From assembly GCF_002252635.1 (NCBI RefSeq), contig NZ_NQKX01000005.1:124001-188000 (forward strand): 64,000 nucleotides of DNA. The letters are read 5' to 3'. The notes under the pieces were generated by a model. That model had not been told where the DNA came from. It worked only from the letters and a program-made list of their open reading frames with translations, and did not search any database. The translations under genes and the position numbers were made by a program. Position 1 is the first letter of the stretch; each line of letters opens with the position of its first letter. Source of the DNA: Synechococcus sp. MW101C3. Lineage in GTDB: Bacteria; Cyanobacteriota; Cyanobacteriia; PCC-6307; Cyanobiaceae. Below, one piece after another: positions 15,130 through 23,833 of the stretch.

Positions 15130-17571
15130 TCACACGATCGCCAGGGCCGTGAGCGATCCGGTGAAGCCGGTGATCTCCACGATGGCGTCGTTGGCGGATT
15201 GGAAGCCAGCCAGCCCATCATTGAGCGCCAGGAAGGTGCGGCTGCCGCCGCTGGCGCCAAGGCTGAAGGTGGCGGCACCGTTGGCGGCGAACGCTGTGGG
15301 GATCAACACCGCCGCCAGTGCCGTGGCGCTGAGGTCGGCAACACTGCCCAGCTCACGCAGATCGGCGGCCGACACCTCCCGGGGGCCATCGATGCGATCG
15401 CTGCCGATGGCCAGATCTGTGATCTGATCACTGGCGTTCAGCAACGAATCGCGCAGGCTGGTGATGCGGAACGTGTCCGCGCCAGCCAGGCCGGTGAGCG
15501 CATCAACAGCGGCGCTGGTGCTGATCACATCGGCGGCGGCACCGCCTGTCTTGAAACTGGGGTTGACACTGCTGAAGCCGAGCCGGCCACCATCACCGAA
15601 CAGCGCCGTCGCCGTGAGCGCGCCACTGTTGCCCAGGGGCCTTCCCTGGCTGGCGTTGAAGCCCACGTTCACGCTGCGGCCCGGCTGAATCGTGCTGGCC
15701 CAGGCATCACCGGTCACGGTGTGGCGAAACAGGCCGCCCGCCAGCGCCGTGCTGCTGATCCGCACCCCCCAGGGTGTGCTGGTGGGACGGTGCGGGCTCT
15801 CGAAGCTGAAGTTCCAGCTGTTCAACGGCACCGTGCCGGTGTTGGTGAGCGTGAGTTGCACCGTCATGCCACCCGTCCAGATCGATCCGCCCACGGACAC
15901 CGCCAGGTTCGGGTTGGAGGTGAGCGGAATGCCGTTGAGGGTCTGGGGCAAGGGAGCGCCGGGGACGGGCGTGGGTGTTGGCGTTGGAGTTGGAGTGGGT
16001 GTCGGGGTTGGAGTCGGGGTTGGAGTGGGAGTGGGCGTCGGGGTTGGGGTGGGTGTTGGTGTCGGGGTGGGTGGCACCGGCGTTCCGCCGCCGCTGGTTC
16101 GTACGGAAATGCCCGGCAGCGCATCGAGCTGGGCATCGGTGAGCGCCTGCCCGCCGCGACGCTCCACGCTGCGGGCGAAGGCACCGGCCAGGCCAGCGTT
16201 GTAGTCGATCGCCACCTCATTGGCGACGAAGTCGTCGCGGCGGTCCTGATAGGAGAAGTCGTCGGAACTGGTAGGGCCACCCACCAGGGCGCCGTAGAGG
16301 ATGTGGGCGTTGGGCAGGCCGTTGCGGAACCCATCCCAGCCCACGCCTGAGGCGGCCCGGTGGTGGGGCTGCCGGGGTGCATTGGCCCCAAAGCCCACCA
16401 GATAGCTCGACCGGCGCGGATTGGCACCAAGGATGTAATCCACCGTCCCCTGAGACAGCCGGCTGAAGGCCCCACCTGGGTCGCGCACGTTGTCGGCATA
16501 CACATCCGCCAGGAAGGCCGTGTTGGCGGCATAGCGCAGCGAGCCCCACTGGCTGATGTGGCGCAGGCCGCCGGCACTGATCGTCACGCCGTTGCCGCCG
16601 TTCACCCAGTTGTTCAACCAGAGCTCCACGTCCTGCTGCACGCGGGTCGAGCCCGTGTCCTCCGCCAGGATCACCGCCGTGGCATAAGACGCATCGTCCC
16701 AGTTGCCGGTCCAGCCCCTCGAAAGGCCGCCGATGTTGCTGGTGTAGATCGACAGGGCCTTGTCGCGGTAGGCCGTGCCACTGCCGCCCGCCGCCGTGAC
16801 CGCCCGCGACAGCCAGGCCGCGCCATAGGCCAGCTCATCGTTGAACCCACTCCAGGAGTTGTAGTAATTGCGCACCTCCGGAATCGAATCGGAGTAGCGG
16901 CCCCGGTAACGATCGGCGAAGTCGTAAAGCGAAATGGCGCGGGTCAGCAGCACATCGGCGTAGGCGGCTTCGCCGTTCTGGCGGAACAGCACCGAGGCGG
17001 AAGCCAGCGCTGCGGCTGAGCCGGCAGCCACATCGGAGCCGGGCTTGCTCGGTGTCACCGCCATGGCCGGACGGGCAATGGTCTGGCTCTCCGGCGAGCT
17101 CCACAAGGCGTGGTCGGCCGCCACATTGCCTACCTGCGCCACGAAGAACCGCGTCGCTCCCGCCGCATCAACGGCGTGGGCCTTGAGCAGGTAATCCGTG
17201 CCCCAACGCACCGCATCGAGCAGTTCGTCGGTTTGCCCCGAGAGGGCATAGCCATCGGAGAACTCGATCCCGCCCCAGGAGAGGGTGGCCAGGGTGGAAG
17301 CGAGCGGCAGGCTGAACTTGGAGTGATCGCCGGCATCGTGATACCCGCCGGTGAGATTCAGCGTCAGCCCGGTCTGGAGGTTGGCGACGGTTTGCCCACC
17401 GAAGTACACCCCGTCAGCGCCGTCGCGCAGGCCGGAGTCACCGCGCCAGTCGATCCGCTTTCTGGCTTCGTCAAGGTCGCCGGAGCGCTGCGCCTCATAA
17501 AAAAGGAAGTTCTTCTGCAGCGCCTCGGCGTAATTGAAGCCAATACCTGTGAGTGGATCGACGCTGGACAT
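15130..17571 (-). CDS. Modular GH9 endoglucanase with CBM2-like and surface/secretion domains
   Basis: 813 residues from the ATG at 17571. Residues about 15-470 form a GH9 catalytic domain: GGYHDAGDHSKFSLP (DAGD at 79-82), the His pair in RQPHHRAASG (about 403-404), and DRRDDFVANEVAIDYNAG with the acid Glu at about 452. All are intact. Next comes a Pro-Thr linker of about 20 PT units. A CBM2-like module (WTGGMTVQLTLTNTG, PGRSVNVGFNASQG) follows. The last 130 residues, ending in TFLALNDGLAGFQSANDAIV, resemble the C-terminal domain (called bluetail) of cyanobacterial surface proteins. There is no Sec signal, so type I export by the C-terminus is likely. It should cut beta-1,4-glucan, either external cellulose or the cell's own. 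Confidence 0.88.
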   Translation of the reverse strand: MSSVDPLTGIGFNYAEALQKNFLFYEAQRSGDLDEARKRIDWRGDSGLRDGADGVYFGGQTVANLQTGLTLNLTGGYHDAGDHSKFSLPLASTLATLSWGGIEFSDGYALSGQTDELLDAVRWGTDYLLKAHAVDAAGATRFFVAQVGNVAADHALWSSPESQTIARPAMAVTPSKPGSDVAAGSAAALASASVLFRQNGEAAYADVLLTRAISLYDFADRYRGRYSDSIPEVRNYYNSWSGFNDELAYGAAWLSRAVTAAGGSGTAYRDKALSIYTSNIGGLSRGWTGNWDDASYATAVILAEDTGSTRVQQDVELWLNNWVNGGNGVTISAGGLRHISQWGSLRYAANTAFLADVYADNVRDPGGAFSRLSQGTVDYILGANPRRSSYLVGFGANAPRQPHHRAASGVGWDGFRNGLPNAHILYGALVGGPTSSDDFSYQDRRDDFVANEVAIDYNAGLAGAFARSVERRGGQALTDAQLDALPGISVRTSGGGTPVPPTPTPTPTPTPTPTPTPTPTPTPTPTPTPTPTPTPVPGAPLPQTLNGIPLTSNPNLAVSVGGSIWTGGMTVQLTLTNTGTVPLNSWNFSFESPHRPTSTPWGVRISSTALAGGLFRHTVTGDAWASTIQPGRSVNVGFNASQGRPLGNSGALTATALFGDGGRLGFSSVNPSFKTGGAAADVISTSAAVDALTGLAGADTFRITSLRDSLLNASDQITDLAIGSDRIDGPREVSAADLRELGSVADLSATALAAVLIPTAFAANGAATFSLGASGGSRTFLALNDGLAGFQSANDAIVEITGFTGSLTALAIV
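15964..16075 (-). repeat. Pro-Thr linker codon repeat
   Basis: Imperfect 6-base repeats, reading ACNCCN on the minus strand, encode about 19 Thr-Pro units between the catalytic domain and the CBM. The third bases vary, so protein-level selection rather than recent slippage shaped it, although such tracts can still change length. It is not a CRISPR array. Confidence 0.9.
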
Positions 17572-17694
17572 CGCGCAAAACAAATCGCTGCAACGGTCCT
17601 ACGCCGGATGTCCCCGCCGGGGCGACCCCCATCGGAGGGTGGTTGGCGGCTCCGCTGAGGGTGGGCGCCACGGCAACCGTGCGGGCTGAAGCGA

Positions 17695-18339
17695 TCAGCG
17701 CAGCCGGATCAGCCCCTGCCGCAGCGCGATCACCAGGGCTTGCAGACGGTTGCGCGCCCCCATGTTCTGCAGCAGACGCTTGGTGTACGACTTCGCCGTG
17801 TTCGGACTGATCATCAGCCGCTCGGCGATCTCCCGGTCGGTGAGCCCATCGGCGAGGCCCTCCAGGATCTGGTAATCCCGCGGGCTGAGTTCGCTGATCG
17901 GCTCCGGCATCGGTTGGTTCCGCATCGAGGCGCTGCGGAAGTGGCAGCCGCCCAGCGCCGCCAGCACCGCCGCCTGCAACGCCCCGCTGTGGAAGGTCAT
18001 GTCGCATTCCGCCACCAGCCCATCGATCCAGGCGGCCCGCACCAGTGCCTGCTCAGGACAGGGCCCCGTGCTGATCACGATCACCTTCAAGGCGGGGTAG
18101 CGCTCCTTGGCGGTGGCGGTGAGGCTGAGCACGTCACCGCGCTCCAGGCTGTCGGAGCACACCAGCAGCCCGTGCGGCTGTTGCGCCAGCCGCTGGAGGC
18201 AGCTCTCGGCATCGGTCACCGCACAACCGATCAGGCCATAGCCGAACAGACCGATCGTGTAGCGCAGCAACAGCGGCTCCTGGCCCATCGCCAGGGCCAC
18301 CCGCGGCGGGATCGCCGTGGAAAGCAGGGCCCGGCGCAT
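17695..18339 (-). CDS. LuxR-family response regulator with atypical receiver
   Basis: 214 residues from the ATG at 18339. The C-terminus LSPRDYQILEGLADGLTDRE, then IAERLMISPNTAKSYTKRLL, is a textbook LuxR/NarL helix-turn-helix. The N-terminal 140 residues look like a receiver: GLLVCSDSL holds a candidate phospho-acceptor Asp (about 63) and VIVIST the switch Thr. However, the position usually occupied by the conserved Lys (K-x after strand 5) reads GLVAECDMTF, with no Lys. Signal input may therefore not be normal phosphorylation. It faces the cupin gene across 165 bases and may control it. Confidence 0.8.
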   Translation of the reverse strand: MRRALLSTAIPPRVALAMGQEPLLLRYTIGLFGYGLIGCAVTDAESCLQRLAQQPHGLLVCSDSLERGDVLSLTATAKERYPALKVIVISTGPCPEQALVRAAWIDGLVAECDMTFHSGALQAAVLAALGGCHFRSASMRNQPMPEPISELSPRDYQILEGLADGLTDREIAERLMISPNTAKSYTKRLLQNMGARNRLQALVIALRQGLIRLR

Positions 18340-18504
18340 CACCGTTCGCCGGATCTGCACAACGGGGAGATCGGCGGTGAAATCCACAGCGGCCGCAACG
18401 GGAGCAGAGCAAGGGCAGGCTATGGGGATGGGCGGGCGATGGGCGGGCCTGCACGCCAGCGAACCAGCCCCCAGACTGCCCAGCGAAGGTTGCCCGCCGC
18501 CCCG

Positions 18505-18996
18505 ATGGCCCTGCAGGTTCAGAACAAGCGTCCGCTGAGCGGCTGTCGGCCCTGGCTGGCTCTGCTGCTGCTGCTGGGCGGCAGCCTGCTGCTGCCCGTG
18601 CCACCCGCCCTCGCCGATGGGGAGCCGGCCGCCGTGAAGGTGCGCACCCTGGTGAAGGCCGGCGAGGCCTGGAACGGCACGCGGCTGCCCGCCTATCCCA
18701 AGGGCGAACCGGAAATCACCGTGCTGCACATCACCATTCCGCCGGGGGTGCAACTGCCGATGCACACCCACCCAGTGATCAACGCCGGCATGTTGATCCG
18801 CGGCCAGCTGCTGGTAACTAGCAAGGAGGGCGCCCGCCTGCAGCTGAAGGCGGGTGAAGGGCTGATCGAGATGGTGAATCAGCCCCACTACGGCACCAAC
18901 AACGGCAACGAACCGGCCGAGATCGTGGTGGTGTACGCGGGAGAAAAGGGCAAGCCGATCACCGTGCTGGAACCGGCCGCAGGCAAGGCGCCCTGA
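18505..18996 (+). CDS. Exported cupin-domain protein
   Basis: 163 residues from the ATG at 18505. The N-terminus has a positive start, a hydrophobic stretch LALLLLLGGSLLLPV and a likely cleavage after PALA-DG, so export to the periplasm is predicted. The rest is a single cupin: PPGVQLPMHTHPVINAGMLI (first motif, H-x-H) and LKAGEGLIEMVNQPHYGTNN (second motif). These proteins bind a metal and a small ligand; the substrate is unknown. It is divergent from the LuxR regulator, the most likely controller. Confidence 0.8.
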   Translation: MALQVQNKRPLSGCRPWLALLLLLGGSLLLPVPPALADGEPAAVKVRTLVKAGEAWNGTRLPAYPKGEPEITVLHITIPPGVQLPMHTHPVINAGMLIRGQLLVTSKEGARLQLKAGEGLIEMVNQPHYGTNNGNEPAEIVVVYAGEKGKPITVLEPAAGKAP

Positions 18997-19047
18997 ACGC
19001 CGGGCCGGCGTGGCAGGCCCAAGCCCACAGACACACGCCGGCAGCCC

Positions 19048-20274
19048 TCAGGCCAGCCCTTCGATGCGCCGGTACGCCGCCCAGAACTGCTCCATCTGCT
19101 CGATGGTGCCCAGGCTCACCCGCAGCGCGCCATCGATCAGAGGCTTGCCGGCCATCGAGCGCACCAGGATGCCCGCCGCTCGCAGTTCGGACTCCACCAC
19201 GGCCGCCGGCCGCAGCGGCCAGAGCAACAGATAGTTGCCACCGGCGGCGTGATGGCGCACCCCGGCGGCCACCAGCTGCTCCAGCAACCAGGCCCGCGCC
19301 CGCAGCACCTCGGCCACGTAAGCGTCGGTGTAGGCCTGATCAGCCAGGGCCGCATGGGCGGCGGTCACAGCAAAGCTGTTGACGTCGTACGGGCCGCTGA
19401 CCCGGCTCACCCGGTCCACCAGGGCCGGTGCCCCCACCGCAAACCCAAAGCGCAGCCCGGCGAGCCCGGCCGTTTTCGCCAGCGAGCGCAGCACCAGCAG
19501 GTTCGGGTAGGCCGCGAAGGGGTCGGTGCCTGCTGCTGTGGACACTCCTGGGGAGGGCGCTCCATTCCCGCTCAGCAGCAGTGGCAGCACGCTGTCGCCG
19601 GTGAAGGCCTCGTAGAGCTCATCCACCACCACCAGCGTGCCGGGGGCAGCGGCCGCCAGCTCCAGGATCCGCTGTGGAGCCAGCCGGGTGCCGGTAGGGT
19701 TGTTGGGATTGCAGATCAGCAGCAGCCGCGGGGCTGTGGCGGCGAGAGCCGCCTTGATCTCCTCGAACGGGAAGGCGAAACCGGGCAGCCGGTAGGGGAT
19801 CGCTTCGATCTCCATGCCCTGCATGCGGGCGCAGGGGGTGTAGTAACCGAAGGTGGGGCTGGTGGTGAGCAGCCGTTCGCCGGCGGCGCCGTAGGCGTGG
19901 AACACGGCATGCAATGCCTCATCCACCCCGTTGAACAGGCCGATATGGGCGGCAGTGAGGGTGCCGGAGCCGGGAAGGCTTTCGGTGTCGGAGTCTGAGC
20001 CGGGGCCGGTGACAGATTCGTCGACCAGCGCGGTGATCACCGCCTCCCGCAGGCCGTCGTATTCGGGGTAGATCGCGTAGTGATCGGCCGGAATGGCGCG
20101 CACCGCCGCCACCACCTTCGGGCTGGGCCCCACGGTGTTCTCGTTGAAGTCGAGCCGCAGCAGGCCGCGGCGCCCCTCCAGCGGCGCGCTGTAGGCCGTG
20201 AGCGTTTCCACCTCCGGGCGTGCCGGCGGGCAGGGGCTAACGGCCGGGCGCTCGCCGGGGCTGGGGCTGTTCAC
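19048..20274 (-). CDS. hisC: Histidinol-phosphate aminotransferase-like enzyme
   Basis: About 408 residues from the GTG at 20274; the frame stays open further upstream and earlier starts cannot be excluded. Fold type I PLP enzyme: LDFNENTVGPSPKVV near the start, LLICNPNNPTGTR (the NPNNPTG motif), VVVDELYEAF (PLP-ring Asp and Tyr) and RSLAKTAGLAGLRFG with the PLP Lys. These match HisC, which makes L-histidinol phosphate from imidazole acetol phosphate. A 15-residue Ser/Gly/Pro insert (GNGAPSPGVSTAAGTDPF) is unusual. Related enzymes act in other pathways, so the substrate is probable rather than certain. Confidence 0.8.
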   Translation of the reverse strand: MNSPSPGERPAVSPCPPARPEVETLTAYSAPLEGRRGLLRLDFNENTVGPSPKVVAAVRAIPADHYAIYPEYDGLREAVITALVDESVTGPGSDSDTESLPGSGTLTAAHIGLFNGVDEALHAVFHAYGAAGERLLTTSPTFGYYTPCARMQGMEIEAIPYRLPGFAFPFEEIKAALAATAPRLLLICNPNNPTGTRLAPQRILELAAAAPGTLVVVDELYEAFTGDSVLPLLLSGNGAPSPGVSTAAGTDPFAAYPNLLVLRSLAKTAGLAGLRFGFAVGAPALVDRVSRVSGPYDVNSFAVTAAHAALADQAYTDAYVAEVLRARAWLLEQLVAAGVRHHAAGGNYLLLWPLRPAAVVESELRAAGILVRSMAGKPLIDGALRVSLGTIEQMEQFWAAYRRIEGLA

Positions 20275-20447
20275 AGAAGCGGCCTCACGGCGACGGGGAG
20301 CATCCACCAGCAGCAGCCTAAAGAGGCTCCAGACGCCGCCCCTGAGGCATCGGCGGCCAGGCATGACCCTGCCGCCGATGGAACACACAGCCAGCTCAAC
20401 CTGGCGTTCTGAAGCAGAATCGAATCCTGGGGAGGGAGGAGGTTCTG

Positions 20448-20972
20448 GTGACAACAACCGATCTGGTTCTGCGGGCCCTTGAGCGCGGCGACCTGAGATT
20501 CATTCACGACCAGGTGAACAACAGAAGCGTGATGGCTTACTGGTTCGAGGAGCCCTACGAATCCTTTGATGAGCTCGAAGAGCTCTACAGCCGGCACATC
20601 CATGACAACGCAGAGCGGCGCTTCGTGGTGGAAACCAGGGAAAAGGAATTGATCGGGCTGGTGGAGCTGATCGAGATCGACTACATCCACCGGCGCGCTG
20701 AATTTCAGATCATCATCGCGCCACACCATCAAGGCAAAGGCTTCGCCCGCTTCTGCATCCACAAAGCGCTCGACTACTCCTTCACCATCTTGAATCTGCA
20801 CAAGATCTACCTCTCCGTGGCCGTCGACAACGCCAAGGCCCTGCACCTCTATCAAGACTGCGGCTTCGCGGAGGAAGGCCACCTGGTGGGTGAGTTTTTC
20901 ATCGAAGGCCGCTACCGCGATGTGAAGCGCATGTACATCCTCCAGGAGGATTACCTGGCCAGAGCCCAATAG
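20448..20972 (+). CDS. speG: Spermidine N-acetyltransferase (SpeG-like)
   Basis: 174 residues from a GTG with a strong Shine-Dalgarno-like GGGAGGGAGGAGG just upstream. GNAT fold: the ER(G)DLRF-IHDQVNN start, YWFEEPYESFDELEELY, HIHDNAERRFVVE, the acetyl-CoA loop PHHQGKGFARF, and the tail EFFIEGRYRDVKRMYILQ. These match enterobacterial SpeG nearly motif for motif, including the polyamine-binding acidic patch. SpeG caps spermidine or spermine to limit polyamine toxicity. This is the only such gene in the window and looks foreign to the usual picocyanobacterial neighbourhood. It ends 4 bases before the argS stop on the other strand. Confidence 0.88.
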   Translation: MTTTDLVLRALERGDLRFIHDQVNNRSVMAYWFEEPYESFDELEELYSRHIHDNAERRFVVETREKELIGLVELIEIDYIHRRAEFQIIIAPHHQGKGFARFCIHKALDYSFTILNLHKIYLSVAVDNAKALHLYQDCGFAEEGHLVGEFFIEGRYRDVKRMYILQEDYLARAQ

Positions 20973-20976
20973 CCGT

Positions 20977-22833
20977 TCACATCCGCTCCAGGGTGGGAAT
21001 GCCGAGCAGGCCGAGCCCCAGCTTCAAGGTGGCCGCCGTGAGGCGGCAGAGCGCCAGCCGCGAACTCCGCGCCGGTTCCTCGGCCTTGAGCACCGGCACC
21101 TGATCGTAGAAGCGGTTGAACATCTGGCTCAGTTCGAACAGATAACTGCACAGCCGGTTCGGCAGCAGTTCCTCCTCCACTTCGGCGATCACGCCGTCGA
21201 ACTTGAGCAGCTCCCGCACCAGCGCCCACTCCTGCGGCTCGCTGAAACTGAGCATCTCCGGCAAGGGTGAATCTGCGACACCGGCAGCCGCATCCGCCCC
21301 GGCGCCTCCCTTGCGGGCGATGCCGGCGATCCGCACCACCGCATAGAGCAGATAGGGGGCGGTGTTGCCGCTGAGGGCCAGCATGCGATTAAAGCTGAAC
21401 TGGTAGTTGGTGATCCGGTTGGTGCTCAGGTCGGCGTACTTCACCGCCGCCAGGCCCACGGTGGTGGCCACCTCGGTGATGAAGTCCTCCTCTTCCTGGC
21501 GTTCCTCCTCCGCCAGCCGACGGCGCAGGTCGGCCTCGCAGCGCTCCACCGCCTCCTCCAGCAACTCCTTGAGTCGCACCGTGTCACCGGCGCGGGTCTT
21601 GAGCTTCTTGCCGTCTTCCCCCTGCACCAACCCGAAGGGCACGTGCTCCAGCCGCCCGTCCTCGGGGATCCAGCCGGCGCGGCGGGCCACCTGGAACACC
21701 CCGGCGAAATGGCTGGCCTGGCCGGCATCGGTGACGTAGATCACCCGCCGCGCCCCATCGCCTGCTGGGGGCGCCGCAAAGCGGTAGCGGATGGCGGCCA
21801 GATCGGTGGTGGCGTAGTTGAAGCCGCCGTCGCTCTTGCGCACGATCACCGGCGGGGCCTTGCTGGCGCTGCCGTCCTCCGCTTCGAGGAACACGCACTG
21901 GGCGCCGCCATCGCTCACCAGCAGTCCGGTGGCGGCCAGATCCGCCACCACCGCCTCCAGATAGGGGTTGTAGAAGGATTCGCCGCGCTCATCGAGGCGG
22001 ATGTCGAGGGCGTCGTAGAGGCGCTGGAATTCCCGGCGCGACTGATCACACAGCAACTGCCAGGCGCGGCGGCTGATCGGATCGCCGCTCTGCAGCTTCA
22101 CCACCTCCTCACGCGAAGTGGTCTGGAAGGCTTCATCGCTGTCGAAGCGGGCCTTGGCCTGGCGGTAGAAGGCCACCAGATCGCCCAGATCCACCGCGTC
22201 AGCGGTGATAAGCGCCTCGGGCGCCTCCTGCTTGAGATGGGTGATCAGCATGCCGAACTGGGTGCCCCAGTCGCCCACATGGTTGAGCCGCAACACCGGA
22301 TGGCCGCGAAACTCCAGCACCCGCGCCAACGCGTCGCCAATGATCGTGGAGCGCAGGTGCCCCACGTGCATCTCCTTGGCGATGTTGGGGCTGGAGAAAT
22401 CCACCACCACCGGCGCCGGCGCCCCGTTCCCGCTCTGCTCGGCCACCGTGGGCACCCCCAGGCGCGGATCCCTCAGCCGCCCTGCCACCTCCGCGGCCAG
22501 CCGCTCCGGCCGCAGAGTCAGGTTGATGAAGCCGGGGCCGGCGATCTGCGGTTCCAGGCAGAGCGCGGTGAAGGCCGGATCGGCCGCCAGCTGCTCAACG
22601 ATCGCCGTGGCAATGGCCCGCGGCGCCTGGCGGAGCGGCTTAGCGAGGGACAGGGCACCGTTCGCCTGAAAATCACCGAATTCGGGTTTGGTGGCCGGCG
22701 CCAGCTGCGGATCCAGCCGCAGGCCCCCTGCCCCGAACATCGTTGAGATCTCCTCGCCCATGGTTTCCACGGGGAAGGCCCGCTGCATCGCCGCGCGCAG
22801 CTGGCTGTCGAGGGCTTGGGCGAGGCGGAGCAT
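20977..22833 (-). CDS. argS: Arginyl-tRNA synthetase
   Basis: 618 residues from the ATG at 22833. N-terminal Add-1 domain includes [10 protein letters not shown]. The HIGH-like HVGH is at residues 156-159 in [15 protein letters not shown], followed by [14 protein letters not shown]. The KMSK-equivalent region is [16 protein letters not shown]. The C-terminal anticodon-binding domain ends in [10 protein letters not shown], the usual ArgRS ending. It charges tRNA-Arg in the cytoplasm. It diverges from the methyltransferase at 23059 across 225 bases, in which I see no other gene. Confidence 0.97.
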   Translation of the reverse strand: MLRLAQALDSQLRAAMQRAFPVETMGEEISTMFGAGGLRLDPQLAPATKPEFGDFQANGALSLAKPLRQAPRAIATAIVEQLAADPAFTALCLEPQIAGPGFINLTLRPERLAAEVAGRLRDPRLGVPTVAEQSGNGAPAPVVVDFSSPNIAKEMHVGHLRSTIIGDALARVLEFRGHPVLRLNHVGDWGTQFGMLITHLKQEAPEALITADAVDLGDLVAFYRQAKARFDSDEAFQTTSREEVVKLQSGDPISRRAWQLLCDQSRREFQRLYDALDIRLDERGESFYNPYLEAVVADLAATGLLVSDGGAQCVFLEAEDGSASKAPPVIVRKSDGGFNYATTDLAAIRYRFAAPPAGDGARRVIYVTDAGQASHFAGVFQVARRAGWIPEDGRLEHVPFGLVQGEDGKKLKTRAGDTVRLKELLEEAVERCEADLRRRLAEEERQEEEDFITEVATTVGLAAVKYADLSTNRITNYQFSFNRMLALSGNTAPYLLYAVVRIAGIARKGGAGADAAAGVADSPLPEMLSFSEPQEWALVRELLKFDGVIAEVEEELLPNRLCSYLFELSQMFNRFYDQVPVLKAEEPARSSRLALCRLTAATLKLGLGLLGIPTLERM

Positions 22834-23058
22834 GGGCAGCGGGGCAGAAGCAGGGCGCTCCCGGCAGGGGGGAGGCACCCTGATCATCCCCTCTGGACCG
22901 ATGGCAACCCGCCGGGCAGGTTCTGGAAGCATGCACAAATGGAGCGAGCAGCGCTACTGGGCTGCCCACGCCATGGGTGGCCCGCCAGGATGGCGGAACC
23001 CGCTGGCGGAGCAGGTGAACGCCCCGTTCACCGCACAATCCCACCGCCTCAAAACCGC

Positions 23059-23808
23059 ATGCAACTTGCCTCCGTGGTGTTCTACGGGCGTCTGGGGGAG
23101 CAGGCCCTGGCGATGTTCAACCTCGAAGGCGACCTAGAGCAGTGGCGCGACGCCCGCGTGCTCGACTGCCCCGGCGGGCCCGGTTCGCTCGCGGCCCGGC
23201 TGCGGGGCCTGGTGGGGGAGGTGGTGGCGGTGGATCCCCTCTATGCCCTGCCGGAGGAGGAGCTCGAACGGCGGGCCCTGGCCGATCTGGAGCGCACCAT
23301 GGCAGGCCTGCGCAGCAGCGATGCGCTGCGGCCGGATTTCGATCTGGAGGCCTGCCACGAGCAGCACATGCAGGCGCTGCAGGCCTTTCTGGAGGATCGC
23401 CGCCGCCATCCGCAGCACTACCGCAACGCCACCCTGCCGGAGCTGCCCTTCCCGGATCAGAGCTTCGATCTGGTGCTCAGCGGCCACCTGCTCTTCGCCT
23501 ATGCCCCCCTGCGCGATGGCGGCCTCTCCAGCAGTGGCGGCTTCGATCTGGCCTGGCACCGTCGCGCCCTGAGCGAGCTCTGCCGCGTCAGCCGCCACGC
23601 GGTGCGCCTCTACCCCGCCCACACAATCGAGCGGGTGGCCCAGCGCCATCCCTACGCCGTGTCGCTGCTGGCCGAGCTGCCGCCGGGCTGGCGGGGCACC
23701 TTCTGCTCCAGCCGCTACGACCAGGGCCACGACGGCTGCACCGATGCCCTGCAACTGGAGCGGATCACGGCGGCGGAGGGCGGACCGTCAGCGGCGGGCA
23801 GCGCTTGA
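23059..23808 (+). CDS. SAM-dependent methyltransferase, unassigned
   Basis: 249 residues from the ATG at 23059. Motif I is VLDCPGGPGSLAARL (D-x-P-G-G-P-G-S), followed by the acidic VVAVDPLYAL. FPDQSFDLVLSGHLLFAY is the post-I/motif IV region of class I enzymes. A segment EACHEQHMQALQAFLEDRRR in between is likely a helical lid. HTIERVAQRHPYAVSLLAEL near the C-terminus matches a group of bacterial proteins I cannot name. The substrate is unknown. It is followed 25 bases later by the Coq4-motif gene on the same strand, suggesting one transcript. Confidence 0.7.
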   Translation: MQLASVVFYGRLGEQALAMFNLEGDLEQWRDARVLDCPGGPGSLAARLRGLVGEVVAVDPLYALPEEELERRALADLERTMAGLRSSDALRPDFDLEACHEQHMQALQAFLEDRRRHPQHYRNATLPELPFPDQSFDLVLSGHLLFAYAPLRDGGLSSSGGFDLAWHRRALSELCRVSRHAVRLYPAHTIERVAQRHPYAVSLLAELPPGWRGTFCSSRYDQGHDGCTDALQLERITAAEGGPSAAGSA

Positions 23809-23833
23809 ATGGCGGGGTGCGGCCCCACCGTCG

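Noticed and set aside
15964..16075. Short tandem repeat resembling a CRISPR or VNTR array
   Set aside because: Six-base units without spacers that translate as a Pro-Thr linker of the endoglucanase.
18989..19047. Terminator after the cupin gene
   Set aside because: GCCGGGCCGGC can form a hairpin, but no T-run follows.
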